Shown here piece by piece: positions 1-7,114 of a DNA stretch of 64,000 bases. The DNA is taken from the NCBI GenBank assembly GCA_041583135.1, contig JBFHGJ010000001.1, positions 62,001-126,000 on the forward strand, written 5' to 3'. A model generated the notes under the pieces. That model did not search any database, had not been told where the DNA came from, and saw only the letters and a program-made list of their open reading frames with translations. A program made the translations under genes and the position numbers. Positions within the stretch are counted from its first letter, which is position 1. Each line of letters starts with the position of its first letter. The stretch is from JABSOG01 sp041583135 (GTDB lineage: Bacteria; Pseudomonadota; Gammaproteobacteria; Enterobacterales; Alteromonadaceae).

Positions 1-391
1 ATTTGCAGTTAGTGACTTGGCAAGTGCGGCGAGTACCGTAACAGGCGTAGGCACAGGTGTTGCGACTGCCTTCTCGGCAATCACTTCTTTGTCATTCACA
101 TCGACCGACAAAGCGCAATCTATCTTGGCCAACGTTGATGCGATGATAGGTGCCATTGATGCCAAACGTGCAGAATTAGGTGCGGTACAAAATCGATTCC
201 AATCGACTATCCGTAATCAAACCAACATCGTCGAGAACCTAAGCGCTGCCCGTTCACGCATTAAAGATGCCGACTTTGCCACTGAGACTGCCAACCTGAC
301 TCGTGCGCAAATTCTGCAACAGGCCAGCAGCACCATTTTATCTCAGGCTAACCAACGTCCTCAGTCAGCATTGTCACTGTTGCAAGGTTAA
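1..391 (+). CDS. Flagellin, C-terminal part (truncated by window start)
   Basis: The reading frame is open from base 2 to the stop at 389-391 and gives the last 129 residues of a flagellin. It closely matches the C-terminal half of the two complete flagellins downstream, including the conserved D1/D0 segment with RSRIKDADFATETA and the end SQANQRPQSALSLLQG. Flagellin polymerises into the extracellular filament after export by the flagellar type III apparatus. The start, the N-terminal domain and the promoter lie outside the window. It is the first of three tandem close paralogues. Certain as to family; the paralogue name cannot be given. Confidence 0.97.
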   Translation, partial: FAVSDLASAASTVTGVGTGVATAFSAITSLSFTSTDKAQSILANVDAMIGAIDAKRAELGAVQNRFQSTIRNQTNIVENLSAARSRIKDADFATETANLTRAQILQQASSTILSQANQRPQSALSLLQG

Positions 392-407
392 TCACTGAAT
401 TAAAGGT

Positions 408-437
408 CGGGGCTAAGACGCCCCGGCAGCTAGTTTT
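408..437 (+). terminator. Probable intrinsic terminator after first flagellin
   Basis: A 6-bp GC stem CGGGGC/GCCCCG (408-413, 420-425) with a 6-nt loop lies 17 nt after the flagellin stop. A short T run (433-437) follows after 7 nt. The gap between stem and T run makes termination less certain. Confidence 0.5.
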
Positions 438-493
438 TATCACTGACCTAAGTCGTATTGAATAAAGCAAGACCAAACCGAGTGAATGTAAAG

Positions 494-853
494 ATGAACG
501 ATATGAGCAAATACAATCAAGCAAACACCAGCAAAATGGGTTGTGAGCTGCTGATTGCCAGCACCAATGCTGATGTTTGCTCTGATGTTGCCGTTAATGG
601 TTTGGTTGCTGATAACCGTCTTTCTCTTGAGCCTATGCTCTTTGGCTGGGGAGTATTTTCCCCAGCCGCTTTTATCGCAAGCGCACACGCAAGACAGACT
701 AAGATGGCAAGTTCATACCGCGCTCAGGTTAAACACTCTATCCAATCGACCCCTCTTTCTCTTGAGCCGATGCTCTTTGGCTGGGGAATGTTATCCCCAG
801 CCGCTTTTATCGGCTGGCAAGCGAAGGCACAAGCGGTTGGGAAGGTACATTGA
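494..853 (+). CDS. Doubtful small ORF with an internally duplicated motif
   Basis: An open frame (from ATG 494, or TTG 458) ends at 853 and encodes about 119 residues of no family I recognise. Its one notable trait is a duplicated peptide, LSLEPMLFGWG followed by two variable hydrophobic residues and SPAAFI, with the copies 45 codons apart. The same DNA forms conserved hairpins, so the duplication may reflect RNA or DNA structure rather than protein. The ribosome-binding site is poor and there is no signal peptide or membrane segment. More likely non-coding than coding, but the frame is maintained across both copies. Confidence 0.25.
   Translation: MNDMSKYNQANTSKMGCELLIASTNADVCSDVAVNGLVADNRLSLEPMLFGWGVFSPAAFIASAHARQTKMASSYRAQVKHSIQSTPLSLEPMLFGWGMLSPAAFIGWQAKAQAVGKVH
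619..677 (+). repeat. 59-bp hairpin element, copy 1
   Basis: This copy matches 754-812 at 55 of 59 positions. It contains a perfect 9-bp stem GGCTGGGGA/TCCCCAGCC with a 6-nt loop, followed by GCTTTTAT. Three of the four differences fall in or next to the loop, so the stem arms are conserved. The hairpin followed by T residues resembles an intrinsic terminator. Confidence 0.8.
754..812 (+). repeat. 59-bp hairpin element, copy 2
   Basis: Second copy of the 619-677 element, offset by exactly 135 bp (a multiple of three). The stem arms GGCTGGGGA/TCCCCAGCC are identical, and the loop differs. A reduced third relative may lie at about 861-880, where TTGAGCCG is followed by a GGGG/CCCC mini-hairpin. 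Confidence 0.8.
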
Positions 854-901
854 ATTGGTTTGAGCCGCTGGGGTAACCCCCTAGGTGACTTAAACAACCC
901 G

Positions 902-935
902 TTTTGATTTAATTGCAGTTTAGGTTAAATCAAAA
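902..935. repeat. 11-bp perfect inverted repeat
   Basis: The arms TTTTGATTTAA (902-912) and TTAAATCAAAA (925-935) are exact inverted copies with a 12-nt spacer. A CCGGA/TCCGG stem follows at 938-951. It could be an AT-rich RNA hairpin or a protein-binding palindrome; nothing in the sequence decides. Confidence 0.5.
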
Positions 936-982
936 AGCCGGATTTTTCCGGTCTGCTCTACCCTTAATATCTATGCTTTTTT

Positions 983-1006
983 GGCCAGGCAAGTCCTGGC
1001 CGTTTT
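983..1006 (+). terminator. Strong intrinsic terminator
   Basis: A 7-bp perfect stem GGCCAGG (983-989)/CCTGGCC (995-1001) with a 5-nt loop is followed by GTTTTAT. It would end any transcript crossing 440-980 and isolates the promoters downstream from the first flagellin. Confidence 0.75.
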
Positions 1007-1125
1007 ATGTATAGGGATATGACTAACGGCAGTTATTGCCACCATAGTGCCTGCTACAAAGCTAGTCTCCTGATTTTTATCAAAAATCCTCCAATTACTT
1101 TTAGACTTCAAACTGAAAAAAAACC

Positions 1126-1152
1126 TAAAGTCACGGCAAAAGTTGCCGATAA
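1126..1152 (+). promoter_or_regulatory. FliA (sigma-28) promoter, upstream copy
   Basis: TAAAGTCA (1126-1133), an 11-bp spacer and GCCGATAA (1145-1152) match the FliA consensus TAAAGTTT-N11-GCCGATAA, with a perfect -10. It lies about 400 bp before the 1557 flagellin and 280 bp before a second FliA promoter. It therefore makes either a long flagellin leader or a separate RNA. Confidence 0.8.
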
Positions 1153-1431
1153 CTATTTAACGGTGAGAGAGTGTCGCAAGCTGGCAACAATCGACCACCG
1201 CAATAAAAGAAATGTATGGCAATGATTGCCGCTAAAAACAAAAGGATTCGACTTTCAATCTGCTGACACAACGGGCCATATGACCGCTTCAACGCTGTTG
1301 AAATCAATGCCCAAACCGGTTGTGTTATTGCTTAGAAAAATACATTTTTTACACTGTGTTTATGACACGGTGGTATTGCCATGTTGCATCGTAAGGGTTT
1401 GAAAAATAATAAAAAATTTATCAAAAAAAAC

Positions 1432-1458
1432 TTAAGTTACGACATCGAATGCCGATAA
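1432..1458 (+). promoter_or_regulatory. FliA (sigma-28) promoter of flagellin at 1557
   Basis: TTAAGTTA (1432-1439), an 11-bp spacer and GCCGATAA (1451-1458) give a near-consensus FliA promoter. The predicted start near 1465 leaves a leader of about 92 nt that contains a GCACTT/AAGTGC hairpin (around 1498-1513) ahead of the AGGAGA ribosome-binding site. Confidence 0.9.
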
Positions 1459-1556
1459 CTTAAATAACAAAAGGGTGATAAACAAAATAACAAAAAGCAC
1501 TTAAATAAGTGCAACTATCACTGCTTTAAACAATCAATGTTTTAGGAGATAGAATC

Positions 1557-2468
1557 ATGGCCTTATATGTAAATACCAACGTATCGAGCTTAAATGCACA
1601 ACGTCAATTAATGAATTCAGGCAACACCTTAGACACCGCGTTTAAACGCTTGTCTTCAGGTTTGCGGATCAACAGCGCGGCAGATGATGCTGCCGGCCTA
1701 CAAATCTCTGACCGTTTGACCAGCCAGATCCAAGGTCTTGAGCAAGGTAACCGAAACGCTAACGACGGTATCTCTTTAGCGCAAACCGCTGAAGGTTCAA
1801 TGGACGAAATGACCAACATGTATCAACGTATTCGTACCTTGGCCGCACAGGCTGCCAACGGTTCAAATACCGATTCAGACCGTGCAGCGTTGCAATTGGA
1901 AATGCGTCAGCTAGGCTCAGAGATCAACCGTATCTCTACCGACACCACATTTGGTGGTACTAACTTGCTAGATGGCTCCTTTAAAGCCGAGTTCCAAGTC
2001 GGTGCCGATGCCGGTCAGGTGATCAGTATGACGATGACTGCGGTTACCAGTTTCGACGGCTCGGCGGTAAGTGTAACCTCTTTCGCGGTGAGTGATTTGG
2101 CCCAGGCTGCAAGTACAATTACCGGTGTAGGTACTGGTGTGGCAACGGCATTCTCAGCCATTACCAGCTTGTCGTTCACTTCAACCGATAAAGCCCAATC
2201 CGTATTGGCCAACGTTGATGCGATGATCGGTGCCATTGATGCGAAACGAGCGGAGCTTGGTGCGGTACAAAACCGATTCCAATCAACCATTCGTAACCAG
2301 ACCAATATTGCTGAGAACTTGAGCTCTGCACGTTCTCGAATCAAAGATGCAGATTTTGCGACTGAAACTGCGACTTTGACCAAAGCGCAAATCCTGCAAC
2401 AGGCAAGCAGTACCATCCTGTCACAGGCTAATCAGCGTCCACAATCAGCCTTGTCATTGTTAGGCTAA
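1557..2468 (+). CDS. Flagellin (303 aa)
   Basis: Structural subunit of the flagellar filament, exported unfolded and assembled under the FliD cap. The N-terminal D0/D1 signature is intact (NTNVSSLNAQRQL, then RLSSGLRINSAADDAAG), as is the C-terminal one (SQANQRPQSALSLLG). The middle is short: at 303 residues it lacks the large D2/D3 domains of enteric flagellins, as is usual for polar flagellins of this group. Translation starts at an ATG 8 nt after an AGGAG. It has its own FliA promoter at 1432-1458. The protein is very close to the copy at 3925. Serine/threonine-rich central segments are plausible sites for glycosylation by the Maf enzyme encoded downstream; that is inference. Confidence 0.98.
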   Translation: MALYVNTNVSSLNAQRQLMNSGNTLDTAFKRLSSGLRINSAADDAAGLQISDRLTSQIQGLEQGNRNANDGISLAQTAEGSMDEMTNMYQRIRTLAAQAANGSNTDSDRAALQLEMRQLGSEINRISTDTTFGGTNLLDGSFKAEFQVGADAGQVISMTMTAVTSFDGSAVSVTSFAVSDLAQAASTITGVGTGVATAFSAITSLSFTSTDKAQSVLANVDAMIGAIDAKRAELGAVQNRFQSTIRNQTNIAENLSSARSRIKDADFATETATLTKAQILQQASSTILSQANQRPQSALSLLG

Positions 2469-2826
2469 TTTGGAAACCCCCTTTAGGGTAAGGTCGTTAA
2501 GACTGACGGCCTTATCCGCTTCCTCCTGAGCATTGGCTCTCGGCCAGAGCAATCTGGCCACTTTTATTCCTTTCCTCTTGCTAGGGACAGCAGGGGGGTT
2601 TTGGCCCCCTCACATACCTTTGGTCTTATCCTTATGTGCGTTCCCTTGTACAAACAGATAGGAAACAAAACGGCGGAACCACGATTTTTCTCCCAAAAAA
2701 ACGTAAAGGTGGCATATGGATTGCTTGTTAATTTGCGGTTAAAAGAGGTTGTGGCGGGATTTTGGCACTTTTTAACCGGGTTTTGTCCTAGTTAAAATAA
2801 AAGCGAAAAAAAATCGCAAAAAAAGC

Positions 2827-2853
2827 TAAAGAAAACCGCCAGACATCCGATAA
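2827..2853 (+). promoter_or_regulatory. Orphan FliA (sigma-28) promoter
   Basis: TAAAGAAA (2827-2834), an exact 11-bp spacer and TCCGATAA (2846-2853) fit the FliA consensus with one -10 mismatch. No gene follows before the terminator at 3074-3102, so the product is expected to be an untranslated RNA of about 240 nt. Confidence 0.8.
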
Positions 2854-2859
2854 CTTAAA

Positions 2860-3102
2860 CATGCAGAGACAATAGGTTAAACGGATGAAAACCTATTGAA
2901 GATCAGCGAGATATAAAAGCCAAGCTCTGGAGAAAAGGTGATTTATATTAAGGTGAAAACTTCTGCTTTATCATTTCAATGCGTTGCCCGAACATCGTCT
3001 TGAAATGCTATATCAGACCTAACAACTAAAAGCCTCCTGTTGTAAAGTCTAATATAAATGCTCCACCAGAAAAGGCGATGGCTCCACACCATCGCCTTTT
3101 TT
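2860..3102 (+). ncRNA. Candidate FliA-dependent small RNA with an anti-Shine-Dalgarno loop
   Basis: The ends are predicted from the promoter (2827-2853) and the terminator (3074-3102). The transcript folds into a 5' hairpin AATAGGTT/AACCTATT (2871-2878, 2890-2897) and a middle hairpin CATTTCAA/TTGAAATG (2972-2979, 3000-3007). A small hairpin ACAAC/GTTGT (3022-3026, 3039-3043) follows, whose 12-nt loop contains AGCCTCCT, then the terminator stem. Bases 3031-3043 are an exact 13-nt complement of 3909-3921, the ribosome-binding site of the next flagellin. No ORF with a ribosome-binding site lies inside. The architecture is that of a base-pairing regulatory RNA. An alternative is the remnant of a lost flagellin gene with its promoter and terminator. 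I recognise no Rfam family. Confidence 0.6.
3074..3102 (+). terminator. Perfect intrinsic terminator of the candidate sRNA
   Basis: An 8-bp stem GGCGATGG (3074-3081)/CCATCGCC (3089-3096) with a 7-nt loop is preceded by AAAA and followed by six T. This is a textbook Rho-independent terminator. Confidence 0.93.
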
Positions 3103-3107
3103 GCGTT

Positions 3108-3207
3108 TGCTCTACAACTCAACACCAAGCTTGAATCGGGCTCATCTACAATTCATCACCAAACCCAAACAAACCTCCTCTACAACCCAACACTACACCC
3201 GAACAAA
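3108..3207. repeat. Degenerate short-repeat array, left part
   Basis: Three imperfect units of roughly 33 bp, built on CTCTACAACTCAACACCAAG or variants, follow the sRNA terminator. The unit at 3174-3193 is repeated exactly (20 bp) at 3470-3489 on the far side of the intervening segment. The units have no hairpin symmetry and are not evenly spaced, so this is not a CRISPR array. Confidence 0.65.
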
Positions 3208-3469
3208 CCATATCTCCGACCGATAGCGGTGCTCACTTGCAGGTTTGTCATGTTGGCTCTACGTAGATGGGGTTGCGCAAATGGATTTGCATATCCTTGA
3301 TGGGCAGGGATAGCCCATTGAGAGGGCAGACCCTCTCCTTGTAAGGTCAAGTGCTTTAACCAGACCCTTAGGACTGTTGTTAAGCTGACTAGTGTTAGCT
3401 TGACTTAGAGAAGTCAAGAAGATGGTCCGACCCCACGTGTCTCCGGATTCTAGAGGCGATCTGAATAGG
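3194..3469. other. Structured segment splitting the repeat array
   Basis: A 276-bp segment lies between two exact copies of CCTCCTCTACAACCCAACAC. It differs in composition from the repeats and is rich in hairpins: ATGGGC/GCCCAT (3300-3305, 3313-3318), GAGAGGG/CCCTCTC (3320-3326, 3331-3337) and CTTGACTT/AAGTCAAG (3399-3406, 3411-3418). On the minus strand, around 3355-3300, a stretch recalls tRNA-Val(UAC) (GCAC, then CTTACAAGGAG and GGGTC). The anticodon stem does not pair and no acceptor stem is visible. It may be a decayed mobile or tRNA-derived element; I cannot name it. Confidence 0.4.
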
Positions 3470-3600
3470 CCTCCTCTACAACCCAACACCAAGTTTGAAC
3501 AAACCGCCTCTACCCACCTACGAAGAGCCTCAACATCAAGCTTGAAACGAGCACCACTTCACCTCAACACCAAGCTTAATCAACCCACCTCCACCACCAA
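3470..3600. repeat. Degenerate short-repeat array, right part
   Basis: Four further imperfect units of the same CTCTACAAC-CCAACACCAAG-TTGAA pattern, the first identical over 20 bp to 3174-3193. Together with 3108-3207 they form one array interrupted by 3194-3469. Confidence 0.6.
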
Positions 3601-3733
3601 AAAAACCTTCTCCAAATGAGCATTTCCCCCAACTTTAGCCTTTTTTTTAAATTTTTTATTGTTTTTAATTTCATTTAATTCAATAGCTTAACTCTTTATT
3701 TGGTTTTTTTTGAAAAAAACTTAAAAAAAATCC

Positions 3734-3760
3734 TAAAGTAATTTAGGTCAAGGCCGATAG
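3734..3760 (+). promoter_or_regulatory. FliA (sigma-28) promoter of flagellin at 3925
   Basis: TAAAGTAA (3734-3741), an 11-bp spacer and GCCGATAG (3753-3760) fit the FliA consensus. The predicted leader is about 160 nt, longer than that of the 1557 flagellin, and structured: an 8-bp hairpin TTGAGAAC/GTTCTCAA lies at 3841-3848/3857-3864. Confidence 0.87.
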
Positions 3761-3908
3761 CCTACATGTAGCGGTTTAACTTGTTTAAGGGTTAAGCACT
3801 TTAAAGCGCTAAAGGAAGGTAGACAAATTACCTGAGCATCTTGAGAACATTCGGGCGTTCTCAAAGCCATGTTCAGGAGTGGATAGTTTGTTGAACTTCC
3901 AATTGAAA

Positions 3909-3921
3909 ACAACAGGAGGCT
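3909..3921 (+). promoter_or_regulatory. Flagellin ribosome-binding site, predicted antisense target
   Basis: ACAACAGGAGGCT (3909-3921) contains the strong AGGAGG site 6 nt before the ATG at 3925. It is the exact reverse complement of 3031-3043 in the candidate sRNA. Pairing would cover the whole Shine-Dalgarno sequence. The matching site of the 1557 flagellin (TTTTAGGAGATAG) shares only the core AGGAG. Confidence 0.65.
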
Positions 3922-3924
3922 ATT

Positions 3925-4836
3925 ATGTCATTATTTGTAAATACTAATGTGTCGTCTCTTAACGCACAGCGCCAATTGGTCAAATCAGGTTCTGAACTTG
4001 ATACCGCGTTTAAGAGATTATCATCAGGTCTTCGCATCAACAGTGCAGCAGATGACGCTGCCGGTATGCAGATCTCAAACCGCTTGACCGGTCAAATCCA
4101 AGGTCTTGAGCAAGGTATCCGAAATGCCAACGATGGTATTTCAGTTGCTCAAACTGCTGAGGGTGCATTGGATGAAATGACCACCATGTATCAACGTATC
4201 CGTACTTTGGCATCGCAAGCATCAAATGGTTCGAACACTGATTCTGACCGTGCGGCTTTGCAGTTGGAAATGCGTGAGTTGGGTGAAGAACTTAACCGTA
4301 TCTCTACCGATACTTCTTTCGGTGGTACTAACTTGTTAGACGGTAGCTACAACGCTGAATTCCAAGTCGGCGCCAATGCTTCACAAACCATCAGCATGAC
4401 CATGACTGCAATTACCAGCTTCGATGGTTCTGCCGTCAGTGTTACTTCATTCGCTGTTAGTGATATCGCCACTCAAGCCAGTACCATTACCGGCCAAGGC
4501 GCAGGTGTTGCGACTGCTTTTGCTGCTGTGACTTCATTGTCATTTACCTCAACCGACAAAGCACAATCGGTTTTGGCTAACGTTGACGCCATGATTGGTG
4601 CCATTGATGCCAAACGTGCAGAGTTAGGTGCGGTACAAAACCGTTTCCAATCGACTATTCGTAACGGAAGCAATATCGCCGAGAACTTGCAAGCTGCACG
4701 TTCACGTATTCAAGATGCTGACTTCGCCACTGAAACCGCTCGTTTGACCAGAGCACAAATTTTGCAGCAAGCCAGTACATCTATCTTGTCGCAGGCAAAC
4801 CAGAGGCCACAATCTGCTTTAGCCCTAATCGGGTAA
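3925..4836 (+). CDS. Flagellin (303 aa)
   Basis: Second complete filament subunit, the same length as the 1557 product and very similar to it. It has an intact N-terminal D0/D1 (NTNVSSLNAQRQL, RLSSGLRINSAADDAAG), a short middle and a conserved C-terminus (SQANQRPQSALALIG). Differences cluster around residues 85-120 and 185-200. It has an unusually strong ribosome-binding site and a separate FliA promoter, so its level can be set independently of the first two flagellins. The candidate sRNA upstream is perfectly complementary to its ribosome-binding site. Confidence 0.98.
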   Translation: MSLFVNTNVSSLNAQRQLVKSGSELDTAFKRLSSGLRINSAADDAAGMQISNRLTGQIQGLEQGIRNANDGISVAQTAEGALDEMTTMYQRIRTLASQASNGSNTDSDRAALQLEMRELGEELNRISTDTSFGGTNLLDGSYNAEFQVGANASQTISMTMTAITSFDGSAVSVTSFAVSDIATQASTITGQGAGVATAFAAVTSLSFTSTDKAQSVLANVDAMIGAIDAKRAELGAVQNRFQSTIRNGSNIAENLQAARSRIQDADFATETARLTRAQILQQASTSILSQANQRPQSALALIG

Positions 4837-4962
4837 ACAATTGAGCCTAACCATGCTATTCTTGGATATGTAGTCGCCTGAAAGTAAAGGGTGACTGTGG
4901 ATAGCTTATTTGCTGTCAGGCACTATATATCTGATTTTAGGGTCATGAATTGGAGGTGACTC

Positions 4963-5484
4963 ATGTCTGTCAATAGTTTGTCTTCTTCGGCTGTTGAGTT
5001 CTCGCCGCCTCAGGTGGCGCTAGACAATGCTAAGGGAGTGGCCCAGGCCAATACTCGCTCAGGTTCTGAAGAAAGTGCCAGAGCAGTTAGTGCCAGCGTT
5101 AACGGCCGAGCACATGCAGCAGAAAATGCTCAAGTTTTAAATTTTGACGCCGATAAACAAACACGAAGCGTCAACCAAGGAAACAGTGAACAGCTTGCAC
5201 GACAAGCAAAAGAGAAGTTGCAGGAAAAACGCCAACCCAGTCAAGATGAATTGACTCAAGCGTTGGAAGTGACCAATCAACTCTCGAGCTTGCAACAGCG
5301 CAAATTGCAGTTCACGTCGAGTCAGGAAGATGGGCGTACCATTATCAAAGTGGTCGATAGAGAAAATGATGAAGTGATTCGTCAAATTCCTTCAGAAGAC
5401 TTTGTTAAATTGGCCAAACGTATTTCTGAATTGACGCAACAATTAGATTCGGCACAAGGTTTATTGTTCGAATCGAAGGTATAA
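4963..5484 (+). CDS. flaG: FlaG family protein
   Basis: A 173-residue protein whose C-terminal 75 residues form a FlaG domain (LQFTSSQEDGRTIIKVVD, then IRQIPSEDFVKLAKRI). The N-terminal half is polar and probably disordered. FlaG proteins lie between flagellin and fliD in polar-flagellate bacteria and influence filament length; their biochemical role is unsettled. It starts at an ATG with GGAGGTG upstream. No clear FliA site was seen in the 126-bp gap after the flagellin, so it may depend on readthrough. Confidence 0.93.
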   Translation: MSVNSLSSSAVEFSPPQVALDNAKGVAQANTRSGSEESARAVSASVNGRAHAAENAQVLNFDADKQTRSVNQGNSEQLARQAKEKLQEKRQPSQDELTQALEVTNQLSSLQQRKLQFTSSQEDGRTIIKVVDRENDEVIRQIPSEDFVKLAKRISELTQQLDSAQGLLFESKV

Positions 5485-5586
5485 CGTGCAGGTGAGCTTG
5501 AGTTGAGCTTTTGCCAAGGACTCAACGCCATGGAGAAGACTCAGGTTCACGTAGTAGCACATCAGTTTAGTTTGTAGAGGTTTGTT

Positions 5587-7002
5587 ATGGCTATCACATC
5601 AGCAGGGGTAGGTTCGGGCTTAGACCTTGAAGCGATTATTCAGGTCACCGTTGACGCGGAGAATATACCCAAAGTTGCGCAGCTTGATAAGCGTGAAAGT
5701 GCCATTGATTTGCAGATAACCGCTTTGGGTCAAATGAAGTCTGGCCTGTCGGCGTTTAATACTCAGTTGGATATCTTAAAAGAGATCACCAGCTTTAATC
5801 AGCGTACTGCCAACATAACACAACCTTCTACCGGTGGCGATTTGATCTCTGTTACCTCAGAATCTACCGCCACCACCGGCGCTTTTGAGATCTCTGACGT
5901 GGTCACCGCTCAAGGTAGCCGAGCGCAGTCATCTGCCGGTAACGAGTTCAGCGCGACGACCGATGTGGTTACCGCCTCAGGTGGACAGCTGACCTTTACC
6001 GCAGGCGCCAAAACCTTTGCGGTCAACTTGGCCGCAGGTGCGACCTTAGACGATTTACGTACTGCCATCAATGATGCCTCCGACAACTTCGGTTTGTCGG
6101 CCAATATCATCAACACCGGTACTACCTCTAACTTGGTATTAACTTCGTCGGTCACCGGTGCCGGTAACGACTTGGTGATCTCCAACAACACCGCTGAGCT
6201 TGATAAGGTGTCTACCGTTGCCAACGGCGGCGGCGCAGGCGGTCTTGTCATCAATGCCGGTGATGAAGCTCGTAGCGCCTCGATGAAAATCGACGGCATT
6301 ACCGTGACCAGTGATACCAATACATTCACCAATGCCATTCAAGACAGTACCATTACGGTATTGCGTGACTCAGACCCGGCCAATCTTGCCACCGACAAGG
6401 CAACTTTGAACATCGAAACCGACAAAGAAAACGTTAAAGAGACCATTAATAAGTTTATCGATAGCTATAATACGCTTATCGATACTTTGAATCTGGTGGC
6501 TGAATCGAAAACTGCCGATGCAACTGCTAGGGGCTTACGTCGTACCATCATCGATCAGATGGGCACCTTTGTATCGGGCGCCGGCAATCTGCAAACGGTA
6601 TGGGACATCGGTTTTAAAATGGACAACAACAACAAGTTGTCGTTAGATTCAACCGCAGTCAACACCCTAGATGACGCATTAACCAATTCTTATGACGATG
6701 TTGGCACATTGTTTGCTGGTGCAGGTGGTGTTGCAGCCACACTATCAGCCAGTGTCGATATTTACTTAAATAGCAGCGGCGTTTTTAAAAATCAGCAAGA
6801 TGCCTTGGATTTGGCGAAAAAGGACATTACTCAAGATAGAGATAATCATACCTATCGTATGGACTTGTTTGAAAAGCGCTTAAGAGAGAAATATGCCAGC
6901 CTTGACGTTTTAATCGCCGGTATGCGTTCTCAAGGTAATGCAGTTGCCTCTGCTCTGTCGAGCTTGCCTGGCTTTGGTAGCGGCTTGAACAAAAACTCTT
7001 AG
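5587..7002 (+). CDS. fliD: Flagellar filament cap protein FliD (HAP2)
   Basis: 471 residues, usual for a FliD. The N-terminal FliD_N segment (MAITSAGVGSGLDLEAIIQ) and the C-terminal FliD_C coiled-coil region (QQDALDLAKKDITQDRDNH, then REKYASLDVLIAGMRSQGNA) are both present. The cap sits at the filament tip and folds incoming flagellin subunits. GAGG lies 6 nt before the ATG. Its position after flaG and before fliS is standard. The central region (residues 100-270) is rich in Thr, Ala and Gly, as expected for the variable surface domains. Confidence 0.97.
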   Translation: MAITSAGVGSGLDLEAIIQVTVDAENIPKVAQLDKRESAIDLQITALGQMKSGLSAFNTQLDILKEITSFNQRTANITQPSTGGDLISVTSESTATTGAFEISDVVTAQGSRAQSSAGNEFSATTDVVTASGGQLTFTAGAKTFAVNLAAGATLDDLRTAINDASDNFGLSANIINTGTTSNLVLTSSVTGAGNDLVISNNTAELDKVSTVANGGGAGGLVINAGDEARSASMKIDGITVTSDTNTFTNAIQDSTITVLRDSDPANLATDKATLNIETDKENVKETINKFIDSYNTLIDTLNLVAESKTADATARGLRRTIIDQMGTFVSGAGNLQTVWDIGFKMDNNNKLSLDSTAVNTLDDALTNSYDDVGTLFAGAGGVAATLSASVDIYLNSSGVFKNQQDALDLAKKDITQDRDNHTYRMDLFEKRLREKYASLDVLIAGMRSQGNAVASALSSLPGFGSGLNKNS

Positions 7003-7114
7003 TGCTGTTTTTGTTCAAAGCGATTGAAATTATTTGCAATTTAGCGGATATTTCAATGATGTTGGCGCAGCCGAACTCAAGTTTAAACAGAATTTAAGGT
7101 TTAATAGGTGCACT

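Larger units (their letters stand above)
392..1556. other. Long intergenic region between first and second flagellin
   Basis: This 1.16-kb stretch holds no recognised gene. It contains, in order: a hairpin after the first flagellin; a doubtful ORF (494-853) carrying two copies of a 59-bp hairpin element; a small GGGG/CCCC hairpin near 868-880; an 11-bp inverted repeat (902-912 with 925-935); a short CCGGA/TCCGG stem (938-951); a strong terminator (983-1006); and two FliA-type promoters (1126-1152 and 1432-1458). The length is unusual for a tandem flagellin spacer. Confidence 0.8.
2469..3924. other. Long intergenic region between second and third flagellin
   Basis: This 1.46-kb stretch has no credible protein gene. 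It holds a hairpin near 2590-2612 (GGGGG/CCCCC without a T run), an orphan FliA promoter (2827-2853), a candidate small RNA ending in a perfect terminator (2860-3102), an array of degenerate short repeats (about 3105-3600), a structured insertion within that array, and the FliA promoter and leader of the next flagellin. Short ORFs here cross the terminator or repeats and resemble no protein. Confidence 0.8.

Noticed and set aside
555..863. Second-frame ORF through the duplicated element
   Set aside because: It also carries a duplicated peptide simply because the DNA is duplicated; no start signal.
1007..1225. 72-codon ORF over the distal FliA promoter
   Set aside because: No ribosome-binding site, no recognisable domain, and it spans a promoter; probably chance.
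3259..3360. Minus-strand tRNA-Val(UAC)-like stretch
   Set aside because: The anticodon loop and some flanking bases fit, but the anticodon stem does not pair and no acceptor stem or D-arm can be drawn, so it is not a functional tRNA.
3058..3492. Short ORFs on both strands around the sRNA terminator and repeat array
   Set aside because: They cross the terminator or low-complexity repeats and show no protein-like pattern.
3108..3600. CRISPR array
   Set aside because: The units are imperfect, irregularly spaced, without conserved dyad repeats or spacers, and there are no cas genes.
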